NCBI RefSeq assembly: GCF_029168945.1
Contig: NC_083605.1
Location: 27,479,280 to 27,543,279 of the forward strand
DNA length: 64,000 bases
Source: Cannabis sativa
Lineage: Eukaryota > Streptophyta > Magnoliopsida > Rosales > Cannabaceae
Reading direction: 5' to 3'
This document shows, in pieces, positions 1 to 12,342 of this stretch. The translations under genes and the position numbers were made by a program. The notes below the pieces were generated by a model. It was not told the DNA's origin, ran no database searches, and saw only the letters and a program-made list of their open reading frames with translations. Within the stretch, counting starts at the first letter, position 1, and each line of letters begins with the position of its first letter.

Positions 1-248
1 TTTTGCGCTTTCTGAGCTTCGATCTCAGCTTCATGATCGATAGCTTTTTGTCTAAGGAGCACCAACTCCGAGTAGCTTCCTCCGTCATAGGCATAATCGT
101 CGAGGTGTTCCTCGTAGTTCTCGTCGGGAACTATCTCTTCTTCTTCTTCCTCGGACTCCTCTGCTGCTCTTGAGGCTACATCTTCCTCATTGGGATCTTG
201 AGCGTCTTCTAGAGGGCGAGGATGACGTGTACTTCTTGTCTCCACCAT
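1..248 (-). CDS. gag: Gag N-terminus (partial, Tat-like element)
   Basis: The minus-strand frame opens with ATG at 248 and stays open for 82 codons to the window edge. It begins MVETRSTRHPRPLEDAQDPN, then has a run of glutamates (about residues 31-38) and an acidic stretch, and ends in a charged segment likely to form a coiled coil. The MVxTR opening resembles the start of the Retand gag at 31574 in this window (MVQTRRG). The start lies 43 bases after the PBS, as expected for gag. Gag would form the particle that packages element RNA. Only the N-terminus is visible, so capsid and zinc-knuckle regions cannot be assessed. Confidence 0.65.
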   Translation of the reverse strand, partial: MVETRSTRHPRPLEDAQDPNEEDVASRAAEESEEEEEEIVPDENYEEHLDDYAYDGGSYSELVLLRQKAIDHEAEIEAQKAQ

Positions 249-290
249 TGTTGTGAAGTCAAATGCTTGTTATGTAGCAGCTTTCCTCAG

Positions 291-311
291 CTCTCAATGA
301 AAGCACCAAAA
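291..311 (-). promoter_or_regulatory. Primer binding site of the Tat-like element
   Basis: Directly inside the LTR on the minus strand is TTTTGGTGCTTTCATTGAGA. The same stretch follows the 5' LTR of the Retand element (31618-31638). Its position and conservation mark it as the minus-strand cDNA priming site. I did not assign the tRNA. Confidence 0.65.
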
Positions 312-1092
312 TGTTGACCGAGATTTTCGGCAACTATTAAAATATGATTATGATGAAGAGCTGTAAGAAAGTGAGATGAAGATTTTTTACGTGGTTGGGG
401 CGTTAATGAGCCTTAGTCCACGAGTCTCTGTTATTAATGGATGTATTTAATACAGATTCCACACTTGAGAGAATGTCTTTCTCTTAAATACAGAGAATGT
501 TCTTGGTGAGTATTTTCTCTTCTTGCTCTTTGGCAAACCAAGATTCTCGACCCCATTAAATGAGCTTTGACGGGGTATTTATAGTGTTTTGGTGGGGTAA
601 TCCCTAGAATTGTTCTTACACATGTATCTGTAAGTATCCATAAAGTTGGGCATTTCCAATGAATATACCATGGGTGATGCATGGTCACATCCCTAGGTGC
701 TGTAGGGTTTTTATGAAGAATGTCCTTTTTTCCTTGTGATTGACGTGACTCTTCGCAGAGTAGCCGTCGCTAGACTTAAATGATCATTACTGTAGCGCTG
801 CTGTTTGGGGGTTGTGCCGTCAGACTTTATTGCGTGTTATAGTCCCAACACGCTTCCTCCCATGCAGCATTAAATGCGACTTGATTGCTCGGGAGAGACC
901 TGACATATCCCGAAGAGCCTTCACGCTATACAAGCTTCCTGGAGTACCTTGTACTCCGGGTGCCTCCTCCGGGACCCATACTATCAGCGCTTCCTTGTGG
1001 CGCACAAAGACTTAACAAATGTTTACAATTTATCTGATCCACGTGTCCCCTCTCGACTGGTCCACGTATTTTGGGCGAATTCTGGAGCAACA
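312..1092 (-). repeat. 5' LTR of the Tat-like element
   Basis: The plus strand reads TGTTG at 312 and CAACA at 1092, the usual TG...CA ends inside a short inverted repeat. The minus-strand end (GCCGAAAATCTCGGTCAACA) resembles the end of the LTR remnant at 35317. A minus-strand TATA box (CTATAAATACC) sits at about 574-584, the expected place for the element promoter. No second copy is in the window, so the outer end rests on the terminal motif alone. Confidence 0.65.
574..584 (-). promoter_or_regulatory. TATA box in Tat-like 5' LTR
   Basis: Minus strand CTATAAATACC lies inside the LTR, upstream of PBS and gag. Its position fits the U3 promoter. The call rests on motif and location only. Confidence 0.45.
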
Positions 1093-1818
1093 GTATTAAT
1101 TAGTGTATAAAAGATAAAATAATCTAAAAAATAATTATTACTTTTTTCCTTATCAATTATTATATAACCATTTGAATTTATTGATTCTATTTTATATGAG
1201 TTTTCTATCTATAATAATTTAATGAGTGTATTAACTAAATTATAAATTTCTTTTTTTAACAATATTATAAAATAAAATAATATTGGAAAAATTAGAAAAA
1301 AATGATAAAATAAAGAATAATAAGAATAATTCATATAATTCGTCATTGAACAAACAATAAAATTATATAGATATATAGATATAGATAATAGATTTTTTTT
1401 TTAAAAAAAAAACATGTTAACAATAATACTAATACGTAATACCTAGTATTAGTAATAATAAAAGAAAGATTTTGATGTGAATATTAAAATCACTATATTT
1501 TGAAATGGAAAAAAATATAGAATAAATGTGATGAAGCATAATATATTTTGTAAACATATTAACATATTACCATGTTTATTCTTAAAAATTAAAAAAAAAA
1601 AAAAAAATGATGAAGTATAATATAATTTGAACCGCTTACATGGTATTTCACTAAAAGTAGAGGTTGATGAAGCTTACAGGAGATTTATCATAGCCTTATA
1701 TATTAGATAATTTTTTATTATAGATTTTTGCAACTTGTTTCGAGAATTTCTCCACTCTGTGTAGTTCTTTTGTGTAATTAGACATAATTTTTATCTAAAA
1801 CTTGTAAAAGTTTATTTT
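1093..1818. other. AT-rich spacer, no gene recognised
   Basis: This stretch between two elements holds poly-A and poly-T tracts and many short AT runs. I see no open frame of useful length, no RNA gene and no clear element end. It is either old genomic background or eroded repeat. Confidence 0.5.
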
Positions 1819-3660
1819 TGTTAGAAAATATTTTACCAGTATCTAGATTTACTAACAAGTATGTTTATTAACATCCTAAATATAAAAATAAACACATAAG
1901 AGTTTAGAAAACCTTACATTGGTTGCAGCGGAATATAATGACTCATTTCGCTCAAAATCACTAGCCCTTGATTTTATTCTGTCAGCGAGCATTATCAAGA
2001 TCTGAGCCTGGATCTCTTTCTCTCCTTCGGGTTTGGTTACCACTGTCTTACTCACTATGATTGAGTACTTGACTTGCTATGTGTGGGCATGGTACTCTTT
2101 CACTCAAGGTTTTGAATTGGATGAACAATCAAGGAGGTTTGAAATCACTATTGAAGGTGTCTCTAATCTACTAGCTGTTAGAGAATGAAAACTACATTTG
2201 TTAGGTTCAATAGCTAAGTTGACAAGTGGATGAGATGAGAGCATCATGTTCTTTTTATAGTGTTTTAACTAGGGCTTAGGGCTGAATTATATGGATTAAA
2301 AAAGAATAAAATATTGGACAAAAAATCACTTAAGTGCCGTCCACTTAAAGGACCACTTTCTAGTTACAATTTTACCACTTTTTTCAACCACTTATTCTTC
2401 TTTCAGTAATACCATATTTTCCAATTCAATCCTATAAATGTCAAAACTATTTACTTAATAATTATAATTAATTAATTAAATAAATTTGCCATTTATATTA
2501 TTTATTAATTAGACCATATAAAGTCTCTTAATTAATAAATTGACCCTAAAACCTCTTTTATTCATAATTAAGCCCTTGCTTAGTGAAAATTCTTAAATAA
2601 GACATAGTCTAATTTTAGAATTATAATTGATTAATTAAAACCAATTAACTGAGTCTACAAGCAGTGTTATCTCAACTAGTGAGGGGACCATGGGCCTAAT
2701 AACCGAGCTTTGAATAAATAGATCTAGAATTTACCAAGTAAATTCTCTAACTTATTAATTCCGCTTTGCGCCACTATAGATTTAGAATTGAATAGAACTC
2801 TCAATTATATAGAATGCTCCATATGTACCACAATATAGATATATGTTTTAATTATCTATTGTTACAATCCTAATAGTCAAAGATCCTCTATAGATGATCT
2901 ACATCGAAAAGGGACAAATTTACCGTTCTACCGTTCAATGTATTTTATCCTTAAAACACTTAGATACCTATAAATGATACTTCAGTAAACTAATATAATT
3001 ATTGAAATGAGGCCTCAATCATTTATCTCTATTCAGCCAAGCACGAAGGAAATCATCGTTTCACTTCTAAATATTTATAGAAGTTATAGATTTCATATCT
3101 ATGTTTAGCACTCCCACTCAATTGAACTACCATGTTCCCAAGATGTAAATATCCGCTAGAAATATTAGTTAACATCCACGAATAACTTGAAGAATATGAA
3201 TAATACAACTAAGTTGAACCTAACCATATCACGATTAAGATCCATAAACTTAAGATCAACTATTGATATTGACTTAGAAAGATATAACGGTAAGTTTATG
3301 ATATCTTATCCAAGATCAATATCGGTCCCTTTGCCAATACCCTGGAAAGGACAGAACACTTATCCAATGTGTAAGTATACCTTATCGCCGATTATCATGT
3401 CAGTATAAATCCAATGAACAGAAAAATCATGAGAATTAAACTTTTGAACATATAATCATGATTATATTTAACTGTACTGACGACACTATAATCATGAACA
3501 AATATAGATTTATTTATATATGTTCAGGACTTAATAGAATTTATACATTAAAATAATCATGAAATAAATCATGTGAACCATGCAACGATTTTTGATCTTA
3601 TATTAATTAGTAAATCTGATTTTATTGAAATGGGTTTTATTTAGGGTACAAAACTCAACA
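1819..3660 (-). repeat. 3' LTR of Copia-like copy 1
   Basis: The LTR runs from TGTTAGAAAATATTTTACC at 1819 to aaaactcaaca at 3660 (1842 bp). The order of landmarks matches the LTRs of copies 2 and 3, including the ggttgcagcgga block near the start and the gggttttatttaggg block near the end. Adjacent aactcccacttgc (3661-3673) is the reverse of the polypurine tract AAGTGGGAGTT. Confidence 0.8.
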
Positions 3661-6600
3661 AACTCCCACTTGCACTAATATAAAACAAAGAGTGCATTTC
3701 AAATAATCTCAACACCTTATATCTAGATCAAGTGTAGTATGTAGTATTCTCTCCGTAATAGGATCTGACAAGTTGTATTCAATACAAACTTTCTCCACCA
3801 TTGCATATCCTTAATCACAAAATCATTGATATTATGAAATTCCTCTCTATATGTCTACTCCTCTAGGGATACTGGATTCTTTACTTTTTGGCAACTACTT
3901 TTGTATTAGTCAGGAAGTAACACTAGTAGTTAATTCACTACTGTACAATCCCAAAAACTGTATAAAACTTTCCATAGACTGAATAAGTATCCTTCCTGTA
4001 ACTTTAACATTCAATCTCAGTGGTAGAGTTAGAGACTCCAGGTCAGTTTTTACAATTCTCCAAAATCACTCGCTCCACCCCTAGAGTAATCACCATCTCA
4101 TCAGTCGACTTTCTAGCACTAATGCAAGTCTAGAAACTTGATTTGGTGCAGTCTAAGAGTATAAAATATCACCCTTATTGACTAACATATAGTTCATCTT
4201 CTAGAGCTTACGATTAACTTGATTATCTTCAAATGTTCATTTCTTGGATTTAATCTGATACCTGCTCATTTACTCCCACTCAACGAAGTGGGTGTGTGGT
4301 CTAATGCATAGCAAAACATATCTAAGACCTCTCACTGTTGATCCTAAGGAATTATTTCCTTGGCCTTTATCTTTTCTTGAATATTTGAAACTTTTTCTTA
4401 GATAAATAAAATCTATGTCTATAAGTCGGAAAGCTTCTATAGATTTCCATTTGAAAAATGCTCTAGTATCTTACAAAAGTAAGTTGCTTGCACTAGAGTA
4501 ATTAAATCACCAAGCATACCACAAGCCATAGGTTTAGATAATCTCAAACCTACAATACTAGGAATATGAAGTTTTGTTGAGTCCATTGAATAGACTTAAT
4601 TTTTAAAATCTCCTTTCTTGTCCTTGTAATAGAAAACTTTTGGCTACTCCGTATGAATGGTTTTAACTATAGTTCTTTTGGCTTCACTTCTTAGTTCCTT
4701 ATTCTGGCTATCCATTACTTGTTTAAACTAACAATGGATTTTCATCACAAGTGTCTTCCAAGTCATAACAGGGTGAGTTCCTTGCAACCCTCCCACTACG
4801 ACAAGGTATCGTGAATTTCTGTCTAAGAACATAAGTGGTATTCTCCTCTTCGATTGTGTCAATACACTAGAGGCAGTGGGACCATCTTATATACAATAAG
4901 ACGATAGAACACTTTGGAATCAAGAAAAAAAATTATCTGCTCTACTTTACTACTTTATTTTTAGATTTAGTCATATTCTTAGAAAGTAGTATTTGATAAA
5001 AATAAACACTTTCTTATCTTAATCACTTTTAAATAGCTATCAAACATGCAAATCTTAGTTAACAGTTCTAGCTTTTCTTAAGTTCACAATCAGGACACCC
5101 ATGAATGTAGAAATCATTTACACTAAGTACACAACCATTCCATCATTCTAAAGTTTTCCTATCACTAGGATATATCCCTAGAAGGACTTAGGCAACTGCT
5201 AGTAACTAATCATATACCTTTTACTTTCATCAATATGCAATCTGAATTTATAGGGAGATAAGTTTGGATACAATTCGATGTTCAACTTAATGATCTTTGA
5301 ACTTTATATCCACCAAATATTTCTCCACCCTTATCAGTTTGTAAGATCGTTAACCACTTACCTTAATGTTTTTCAACATTACTAGAAATTCATGAAATTT
5401 CTTAAACATTTCAAATTTCTTGGCCTAAGGTAAAATCTAGAGTGATCATCTTAAGAATATGACAATAACCCATATCCACCCCTGAATGTACATCCATATG
5501 TCAAATATAGATGATCCTACTTTCAAGTGGATATAGGCATATTGTCTCTTTGCAGAGGATCATCTTATCAAAACCACTATGAACAAGATGCAAATGCCAT
5601 AGATATCTTATAGTTGTAGTTATGGTCTTTTGATGAATTAGGTCTAGTTACTACAAAGAGTTCTTAGAATAGTCCAAGTAGATCATGGTCACAGAATACT
5701 AAACTCATATTCCATACATTAACATACAATTTGGATCCATTGACAAAAAATAGATATTAAAGCTTCTAAAAGTCATACTATATTGTCCAATGTATTCTAG
5801 GAATCTAAAATTTAAAATTTCTATTTAGAATCTAAAATTTAAAGTCAAGAACTTAAATTTATACCAAATATACAATGAGTAGTTATTCTTTCTTGGACCA
5901 CCACTACTAATCCAACTCTAAGTTTAAATTTCCTGTAGTAAGCATATACAAGTAGGAGATTTCTATGATCGAGAATTTATATCATTTTGGGATAGAATAT
6001 CGGGAATATAGTCATCTGCGCAATTCATTTTCATAAGAGAAATTAGAGTGACATCATGAGCAGATGATTTATAAACCATTCATCTAATGATATACTATTT
6101 AAGAAAATTCAAAATGAAATGCTAAGTCAAAACATTAAAGGATAATTTCGAATAAAATAAGAATCTGACGATGTCCCGGTAGGCAAGAGTTCAAGTTATT
6201 CTTATTTTACAAACTTCTTCATTGTTTCATATTATAAATACTAGTCTAAGTTGTCATCTTTGAATGTACAACTAGATTTTGCATTTACAAATACTTATCT
6301 ATTGAGATTTAACACTATTATGTTTATGTAACGGATGACAATCGTTTGTGATTTGTCCCATTAAAAACAACAAGCTAATTTAGACCAACACTAAAGATTG
6401 AAGTTTTAACTACAAAAATTAATAACAGAAAATAATATGGTTCAATATAAATTCATACACATTCAGAAATTATCATACAATCAGAATAAAAACATGTGAA
6501 AATACAAAATAAGCACATCTTAAATAATTTCCAAGGTTTCCAACAAACTGATACAGTGTCCTGGTAGGCGAGAGTCAAAGATATCATTCATTGAATAGAG

Positions 6601-7564
6601 TAGTCAGCTCATCTAAAATGGACACCATTCTAGCAACCTTTTATTCGATCAAAACAAGAATCCAATGTTGTCCAGGTAGGCGAGATTCAAGGTTATTCTT
6701 ATTTTATGAGCTTCCACCATTGTTCCATACTTTATAAATTTATCTCTAAGTAGTCACTGTAGGGGAGAGTCTAATAGAGATAAAATACAAAATACTTATC
6801 TTTCGAGATCTTTACATTGTTAAGTGCTTCAACGAATAACCATCCATAAGGGGGACGAAGTCTAACGTCTCGAGGTTATATTGAAAACAATTAACCATGT
6901 AGGATCAAAAATGTAGATCAAATATCCTTATAACTAAAAGCTCATTATTTTAAAGAGTTGTATTTTCATTTGATACTTATTTTAATCTATTTATTTTAAT
7001 ATATATTTATTTCATTAAAATTACTAATTTTGATAACTCTAAATATAAATTTTAATTTGATATTTATAACATTATACCCTAAGAAGATCTGAAAAATAAA
7101 ATTTATTTTCCATCCTTAGTATTAACTTTCTAATAAATATTATGAAAATTACTTAATTTAAGTTAATCCAAAATTAATTATATAATTAATTTTCAACTCA
7201 ACTTTAATTTTATATAAATATATATAATTGAAAGCAATACATTATCGAAATTCACTCTAAAATAAAATAAAATAAAACTGGAAAATTTTTTCTAATTTAT
7301 GTTGGTCAAAAATTAAATAAATTAATTTTCAACAGAAATATAATTTTCCTACTTAATTATTATCTTAAGAAAAATATTAAATATTTAAGTGTCTAGAACA
7401 AATCAACTTAAATATTAATTTTCTATTTAGTTAAATATATCTAGAAAAATACCAAAAAGTCTACCAAGAAAATATCTATCTAGATAATTCATAAACAAAT
7501 TATTGATTTTCTAATTAATATATAATATATTTTAGTCTATTTATTTTAAATTAATCATTAATGA
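3661..7564 (-). other. Internal region of Copia-like copy 1, non-coding
   Basis: The sequence corresponds to the 3' internal part and start of the leader of copies 2 and 3. Two diverged copies of the leader motif around gtaggcgagagtc lie at about 6545-6700, and a further one at 6172-6200. The gag frame expected just left of these motifs is not recognisable, so it has been deleted or eroded. AT content rises strongly from about 6900 on. Several short frames occur but none resembles a protein. Confidence 0.6.
7560..7564. repeat. Target site duplication, left copy (Retand-type element)
   Basis: AATGA directly precedes the left LTR and recurs at 32321-32325 directly after the right LTR. The exact match shows that 7565-32320 is one insertion into Copia-like copy 1. 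Confidence 0.9.
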
Positions 7565-8245
7565 TGTTGACTTCGCTTTTACCAACGACAATGAGTCTAT
7601 TTTATAAGCGATAAACGATATGTCGTAACAAATATATAATAAAGCAATAGTAAGACACATGAATTTTATAGAGGTTCAGCCCCGAGCAGTTCGATAATAG
7701 CCTAATCCTCGTTATTTGTATTGACTCAAGAATAAGGAAGAAGATTCCTTTTCTTATAGCTCTTACAATAGTATCTCTGAATATATAATTCTTAGATAAT
7801 AATATAGTCTTAGCTTAGCTGCTTATCGACTTTCAATCTCTAGGTCCCTTTTCCCAGTGAACATACATCACTATTTATAGGGTTGGGAAACTTGAGAAGG
7901 AAGAGTTTCCTCTCTCGTTACAATGCGCATAAAAAGAAAGATCATGGGATCAATGCTGAATGCAAGGATCATGGGATCGAGGCTGAGTACACTGATAGTG
8001 GGATAGTGTGTATGTCGTATCCACGTAAATTGATCCCTAAGTTATAGGGATTGAGCTGATGACTCATGATGCGAAAGCTGAATTCGCTAAGTGTTGATTG
8101 CTCTGCACAGATCGCTAAATATCTTACTCACGACATGCCAGCGAGGCATCCTGCTCGGCCTATCTTCCCGAGGAGATGTTCCAAGTGGACTCCACGGGTC
8201 ACCATTCTCGTGATGGCATGTCAGAGTGCAAAATTTGGGATAACA
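7565..8245 (-). repeat. 3' LTR of the Retand-type element
   Basis: The LTR is 681 bp, from TGTTGACTTCGC to GGGATAACA. It aligns along its full length with 31639-32320 and, less closely, with the solo LTR at 33875-34509. A minus-strand TATA-like motif (reverse of ctatttatag) lies near 7872-7881. Short frames at 8066-8534 on both strands are LTR sequence and not genes. Confidence 0.9.
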
Positions 8246-8258
8246 TTTGCCCCACAAG
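8246..8258 (-). promoter_or_regulatory. Polypurine tract of the Retand-type element
   Basis: The minus strand reads TTGTGGGGCAAA immediately before the 3' LTR, the expected plus-strand cDNA primer. This confirms the minus orientation. Confidence 0.7.
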
Positions 8259-8500
8259 TCTGTACGGGACCTCTGAGGTTGTGTGTAGACTTCTTTCGAG
8301 TTGATTCTGCCTTTGGATAGGGACACGTGTCAAGCGTGACCGTTCGAGACTTTGAAAATTAATATTTTGAAATCCAATTTTCTCTCTCCACGGCTGACGG
8401 TTGCACTCAATTACTTTTAATTTCCCATATTCGTTTTTAAGGCGGGAAGCTGAGGCGTCTGAGGTTTTTTTGAGATAGTTACCTCTTTTCGTGACTTGCC

Positions 8501-8507
8501 TATAAAT
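8501..8507 (+). promoter_or_regulatory. TATA box for the antisense accessory gene
   Basis: Plus-strand TATAAAT lies between the 3' LTR and the accessory reading frame, about 540 bases before its ATG. A pyrimidine- and adenine-rich stretch suited to a start site follows about 30 bases on (ctcatttcatcaccc). Together with the intron at 8665-9039 it makes a coherent plus-strand promoter and leader. This is inferred from motif and context. Confidence 0.5.
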
Positions 8508-8664
8508 GCCCACAACATTGGCACATAAACTCATTTCATCACCCTTCTTTGCTAAGTAAGCTCCAGAGCAAAAAGAAAGTTTTCTGGCTTCAAAGTTGCT
8601 GAAGTGCCTTCATACAACTGCTGGTTGGATTGACGTTGCTTGAACCCAGACACTTGAATCTTGA

Positions 8665-9039
8665 GTAAGTTTCCAATTTCCTTTATGCTTATCCTTGCAT
8701 GTTTACATATCGAATGCAATGTTTACTGTGCTGTAAAAAAAATGTTTAGGAAACCCTAGGGTTAGAAACTTCTGCGATTCTTCTTTATCATGTCTTCATG
8801 TGGGTTTACAGCCACAGAGCTTGTTTCTAAACTGCATTGCGTCCGTCTTTCATCTTGCTTATTCTAAGCTTCATGAACTTTTTTGCCCTAACTCAAGAAA
8901 TTTTTTTGACTTCTTGAGTTCTAACTTTTCTTTGGACATAGTCATCCTTTAATTTGTTGAGTACTCCTGGTCGGCATATTTGCTTGTTTTATCGTTTGAT
9001 ATTCCGTCCAACACTCATCTCGTGTGTTGTCTTTTGTAG
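8665..9039 (+). other. Predicted leader intron of the antisense accessory gene
   Basis: A donor TTGA|GTAAGT at 8665 and an acceptor CTTTTGTAG ending at 9039 bound a T-rich 375-bp stretch. The acceptor sits directly before the ATG at 9040, so splicing would bring the leader next to the coding start. Confidence 0.55.
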
Positions 9040-10507
9040 ATGAACTCAGGTGAGTCTTGGGAACTTGGACATCAGATCGACAAGGATTTGCTTCAACTTC
9101 TGCACGAGGATCACCCTCATCTTCGTTCTAGTCCTCCTTCTAGTGAAGGACATTCTTCTGACCTTGTACCCAGCCATAGGATGATGGCTCATACAAAGAA
9201 AACTACGGGTCTAGCCGACGCTACTGATCCTCAAGTGGCTCGGCATTCCACTCTGCCCAGTGCCGAACAGGATTCGGCCGTCTCGATGGAGGAGGATCAT
9301 GAGGGGGACGCTAAGGTCCAGGAGGTTGAGGAGCTGGATGATGCGCGTCCGGGCAGTCCTTCTGAGGCGGAGGGAGAGGAAGAGGTCGAACCCTCAAATT
9401 ACAGGGAGTACAACGAGGTTGCGCAGCCAGTCGATGCTGACGGAGACGTCCCGGTCGAGGGCGTTGACTACGTCAGTGAGGAGCTTGCTGCGGTGGTTCC
9501 TCATAGGAGGCAGGGTGCTTTGGGCGCCAAGTGGGTGAGTCCTCCGTCCAAGATTACGGAGGCATGCCTTCGAACTCTTGACTAGGACGGGTACCTGGGT
9601 GAGCTGGACTGCTACATTCCCACCCACACTAATTGTGCCACAAACCCTGACAAAAGGATGTGCACCTGGTCGGGGGCCCATGGTCAGCAAGGAGCGTTGA
9701 TGCCCTTGCACAAGTACTTCAAGGATGTGGCGAACTTCTTTGGTCCCTGCCCGACCCAAATCACTCTTAAAGGCATTAAGTATTTGTCCACCCTCTTCGT
9801 CCTCTACGCTTCCCAAGGATGGGGTACTCTTTCTCCCCACGAGGTTGCCTAGTTCTTTGATTTGAAGTCCACCCCCAAACAAGGTCGGTCGGGGTACTTC
9901 TATTTCTCTCAGCCAGGCTATAAGTGGTTGACCGGCACGGATGCCAAGGCCATCAGCAAAATAAGGCGTTTTGCTAATGAGTACTTCATGGTGAAGGATC
10001 CGTGCGTTGCCCGGACTCGGTTTCAGCAGATTCTGACATATCACCGTCCTCCCCTCACTCTTGCTCTTAGGGATAGAGCTCAGAAACTTGCCCAGTTGCC
10101 GAGGGAAGACAGGAATATTATCCAGTTGACCTCCGATGATAATCTTGTGAGGTACGGGCTTTATCCCGAGGACTTTACTCCTAAGTTTGTAGCGGGGAAG
10201 AAGAGGAAATCTGGTGTTGGCCGGCCTGAATGAGCTCATAAGGAGGATGAGCTTATTCAACTTAAGCGCGAGGCTAAGTTGAAAGGAGGTGCCAGGGCCA
10301 AGCAGTATGCTCAGGAGCCTTTGAATCCTGAAGATGAGGCCGAGGACGAGCAGGTGACTCCACTGAAGAGGAAGAAGAAACTCCCGGCCTCGCCCATGCC
10401 TGTTGAACATGCAATTCACATAAGGGAGCCCATTTCACCTGTTCGGCCATCTCCCCTCTTTTTCGGAAAAGGGAAAGTTGTCATGGCTGAGATAAGATCG
10501 ATGTCAG

Positions 10508-10642
10508 GTGATGATGGACTTCTGAGTCTTTATGCGGGTGGTCACCTTGCATTTTACTTTCTTTTGTTCTTAAGCTTCTTGATTTTTATGCCTTGCGTTT
10601 CTGATGGTTGTTTTCTAACCATACTGTTTTTGTTCTGTGTAG
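10508..10642 (+). other. Possible second intron of the antisense accessory gene
   Basis: The translated stretch here becomes hydrophobic and unlike its surroundings (LAFYFLLFLSFLIF). A donor CAG|GTGATG at 10508 and a T-rich tract with acceptor TGTGTAG ending at 10642 would remove it as 135 bp without changing frame. The acceptor is convincing; the donor could instead be another GT nearby. Confidence 0.45.
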
Positions 10643-11064
10643 ACATGTCTCGGCAGATGATCGATGCTCTGAGGAAGAGAATGGGGGGAAGCTCAAGCGC
10701 CTCTCCTCCGGCCAAGAAGTCCAAGGGCGGTGAGGGGTCCTCTTTATAGGAAAAGAGACCTTCCGGGGAGGTCATTGATCTTTCCGAGGAGCTGACTGTT
10801 GCGAACCCCTCTACCCCCAAGTCTGCCAAGTCCAAGGAGTCTGGACCACCAACGGCTGGGTCAAAACTGGTCAAGAGTGATCCTGAACGGGTGCAGGCAC
10901 AAACCCCACCTTTGCTAGTGCTTCCAGAGGCCAAAAAGGGCAAGGAGATGCTGGCCCACTATATGAACCGGCTGGTTCCTGAGGTCAATGAGCAACTAGC
11001 TGGTGCTGATAATGACTCATCTCTGGATGTGTTGGTGGGCGGAGTCTTGAACGAGTTCACCAAG

Positions 11065-11137
11065 GTAAGTCTTCTTTGATACTTCCCTTTAACTTTCAAC
11101 ACTTAGCTCCATATGCTAAAGTTTTTCCTCTGTGCAG
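11065..11137 (+). other. Predicted third intron of the antisense accessory gene
   Basis: Donor AAG|GTAAGT and acceptor CTCTGTGCAG|AC bound 73 bp. Splicing joins NEFTK to TGLKLAYTYSRAKF in phase 0, and the text reads smoothly across the join. This is the best-supported intron in the window. Confidence 0.75.
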
Positions 11138-11799
11138 ACCGGTCTGAAGTTGGCCTACACTTACTCCCGGGCTAAGTTTGTTGCTTCCAAGAGTGCGGCT
11201 TTGTCTGACACCTTGAAGGCAGAGGCGACTTGGCCAAGAAGGAAGCTGAGGAAGCCAGGGCGAACGCTGGAGCTGTTCGTTTGGAGTTGGGCGAGGCCAA
11301 CAAGAAGGTGTTCACTGCCGAGAAGAAGATCTTCGTGCTGACAAAGGATCTTGAGGCTGCTGACCGTTTTGAGGAGACCATCGAGATCTTATCTGCTGAG
11401 GTAAATAGCCTCACGGATGAGAGGACTTCTCTGGGAGAAGTTCTTCTTCGGATGAAGGACGAGAAGGATGCCAAGGAGGGGGAGCTTTCGGCCGAGGTGG
11501 ATAGGTTGAAGGAGAAGGTCAATTCCTTGGAGACTGCCGGTCTCGAGCTCTTCTTTGATTTTTGGAAGGCTAATCCCCGAGCCAACTTTGACTACTTGGG
11601 TGATGCCAAGGACATCTACCTTGAGTATTGCGCGGCCCAAGTGGCTTATGGTGGGATTGAGGCGGCTGCTTCAACCTCCGACCAAGCTGCTTCAACCTCC
11701 GGTCAGGCTGGTGATGCTTCTCCTGTTCAAACAATAGATCCTCCTGCTCCAGTTGGCCCAGAAGAACCGAACCAAGAGCCTGGGACTCCAGCTGTTTAA

Positions 11800-12342
11800 A
11801 CACTTCCTTTTATCTCTTTTTTTTTATATAGATATATCTTATTTGGCCTCAGGGCCTTTTCTAAGACATCTCGACCGGCCAAGCGGTCTTTAAACTTGGA
11901 ATTATTTTTCATTTTTTGGACAACGGGCTGACTGGGCAACTTTTAATCCCGGTACTACGTGCTTTTGTCATCCTTAATGAATTTCATTCTCTGTTTATAA
12001 CTATCGTTCAATTGTGATTGTTTTATTTTTACCAAATGCTTTGTACAGGTATAAGTGCCCCCAAGTGACTGAGCAGACGTATGACTCTTGGTCACTTGTC
12101 TTTCGCAAATATATTGCTTATCTGTTCGGTGTTTTGGGTTTGACCAAACCTTTTGTATGCACTTTTGGTAAATTATAATCATGCTGATTTTTTCGACTCA
12201 ATTGAATTTTGAAATACTATTTTTATTCATTTATTGATCGAAAGTGTATTTGCTACCGTAGTAACTTACATCAGAGTTATTTGATCTAATATGATCTTTT
12301 AGCTTAATATGAAATAAAACAAATTGCAGACATAAGAAAGTG
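11800..12342. other. Spacer between convergent accessory gene and pol
   Basis: This is AT-rich sequence after the stop of the plus-strand gene and beyond the 3' end of the minus-strand pol. It presumably serves as 3' untranslated sequence for the former. I see no further gene. Confidence 0.45.

Larger units (their letters stand above)
1..1092 (-). mobile_element. Tat-like Ty3/Gypsy retrotransposon, 5' end only (LTR, PBS, start of gag)
   Basis: Read on the minus strand, a 781-bp LTR (312-1092) is followed by a primer-binding-like stretch (291-311) and the first 82 codons of an acidic Gag protein that runs off the left edge. The PBS-like sequence is the same one that follows the 5' LTR of the Retand-type element at 31639-32320, so the two belong to related Tat-lineage families, although their LTRs differ. 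The partner LTR and pol lie outside the window. The five bases after the LTR (1093-1097, gtatt) would be the target duplication but cannot be confirmed here. Confidence 0.75.
9040..11799 (+). pseudogene. Antisense accessory gene of the Retand element (gypsy-type transposon domain plus coiled coil), broken
   Basis: A single plus-strand frame runs from ATG 9040 to 11064 with four in-frame stops (9583, 9850, 10231, 10747). After an intron (11065-11137) it resumes in phase, and a one-base shift near 11221-11229 leads into the last frame, ending at 11799. The N-terminus is acidic and low in complexity. Residues near CYIPTHTN, LKGIKYLSTLFVLYASQGWG and YFYFSQPGYKWL look like the plant family annotated as putative gypsy-type transposon (PF04195, from memory). 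A lysine-rich middle follows, then about 110 residues of heptad-like coiled coil (11230-11560), and a short AYGGIE tail. Such genes occur antisense, downstream of pol, in Retand-like Tat elements. Their function is unknown. Three of the four stops would revert to Gln by one C-to-T change. Confidence 0.75.

Noticed and set aside
8066..8534. Frames of 79-111 codons on both strands, and similar ones at 31901-32341 and 34173-34539
   Set aside because: They fall in LTRs of the Retand family or directly beside one, are not conserved as protein between the LTRs, and match no family.
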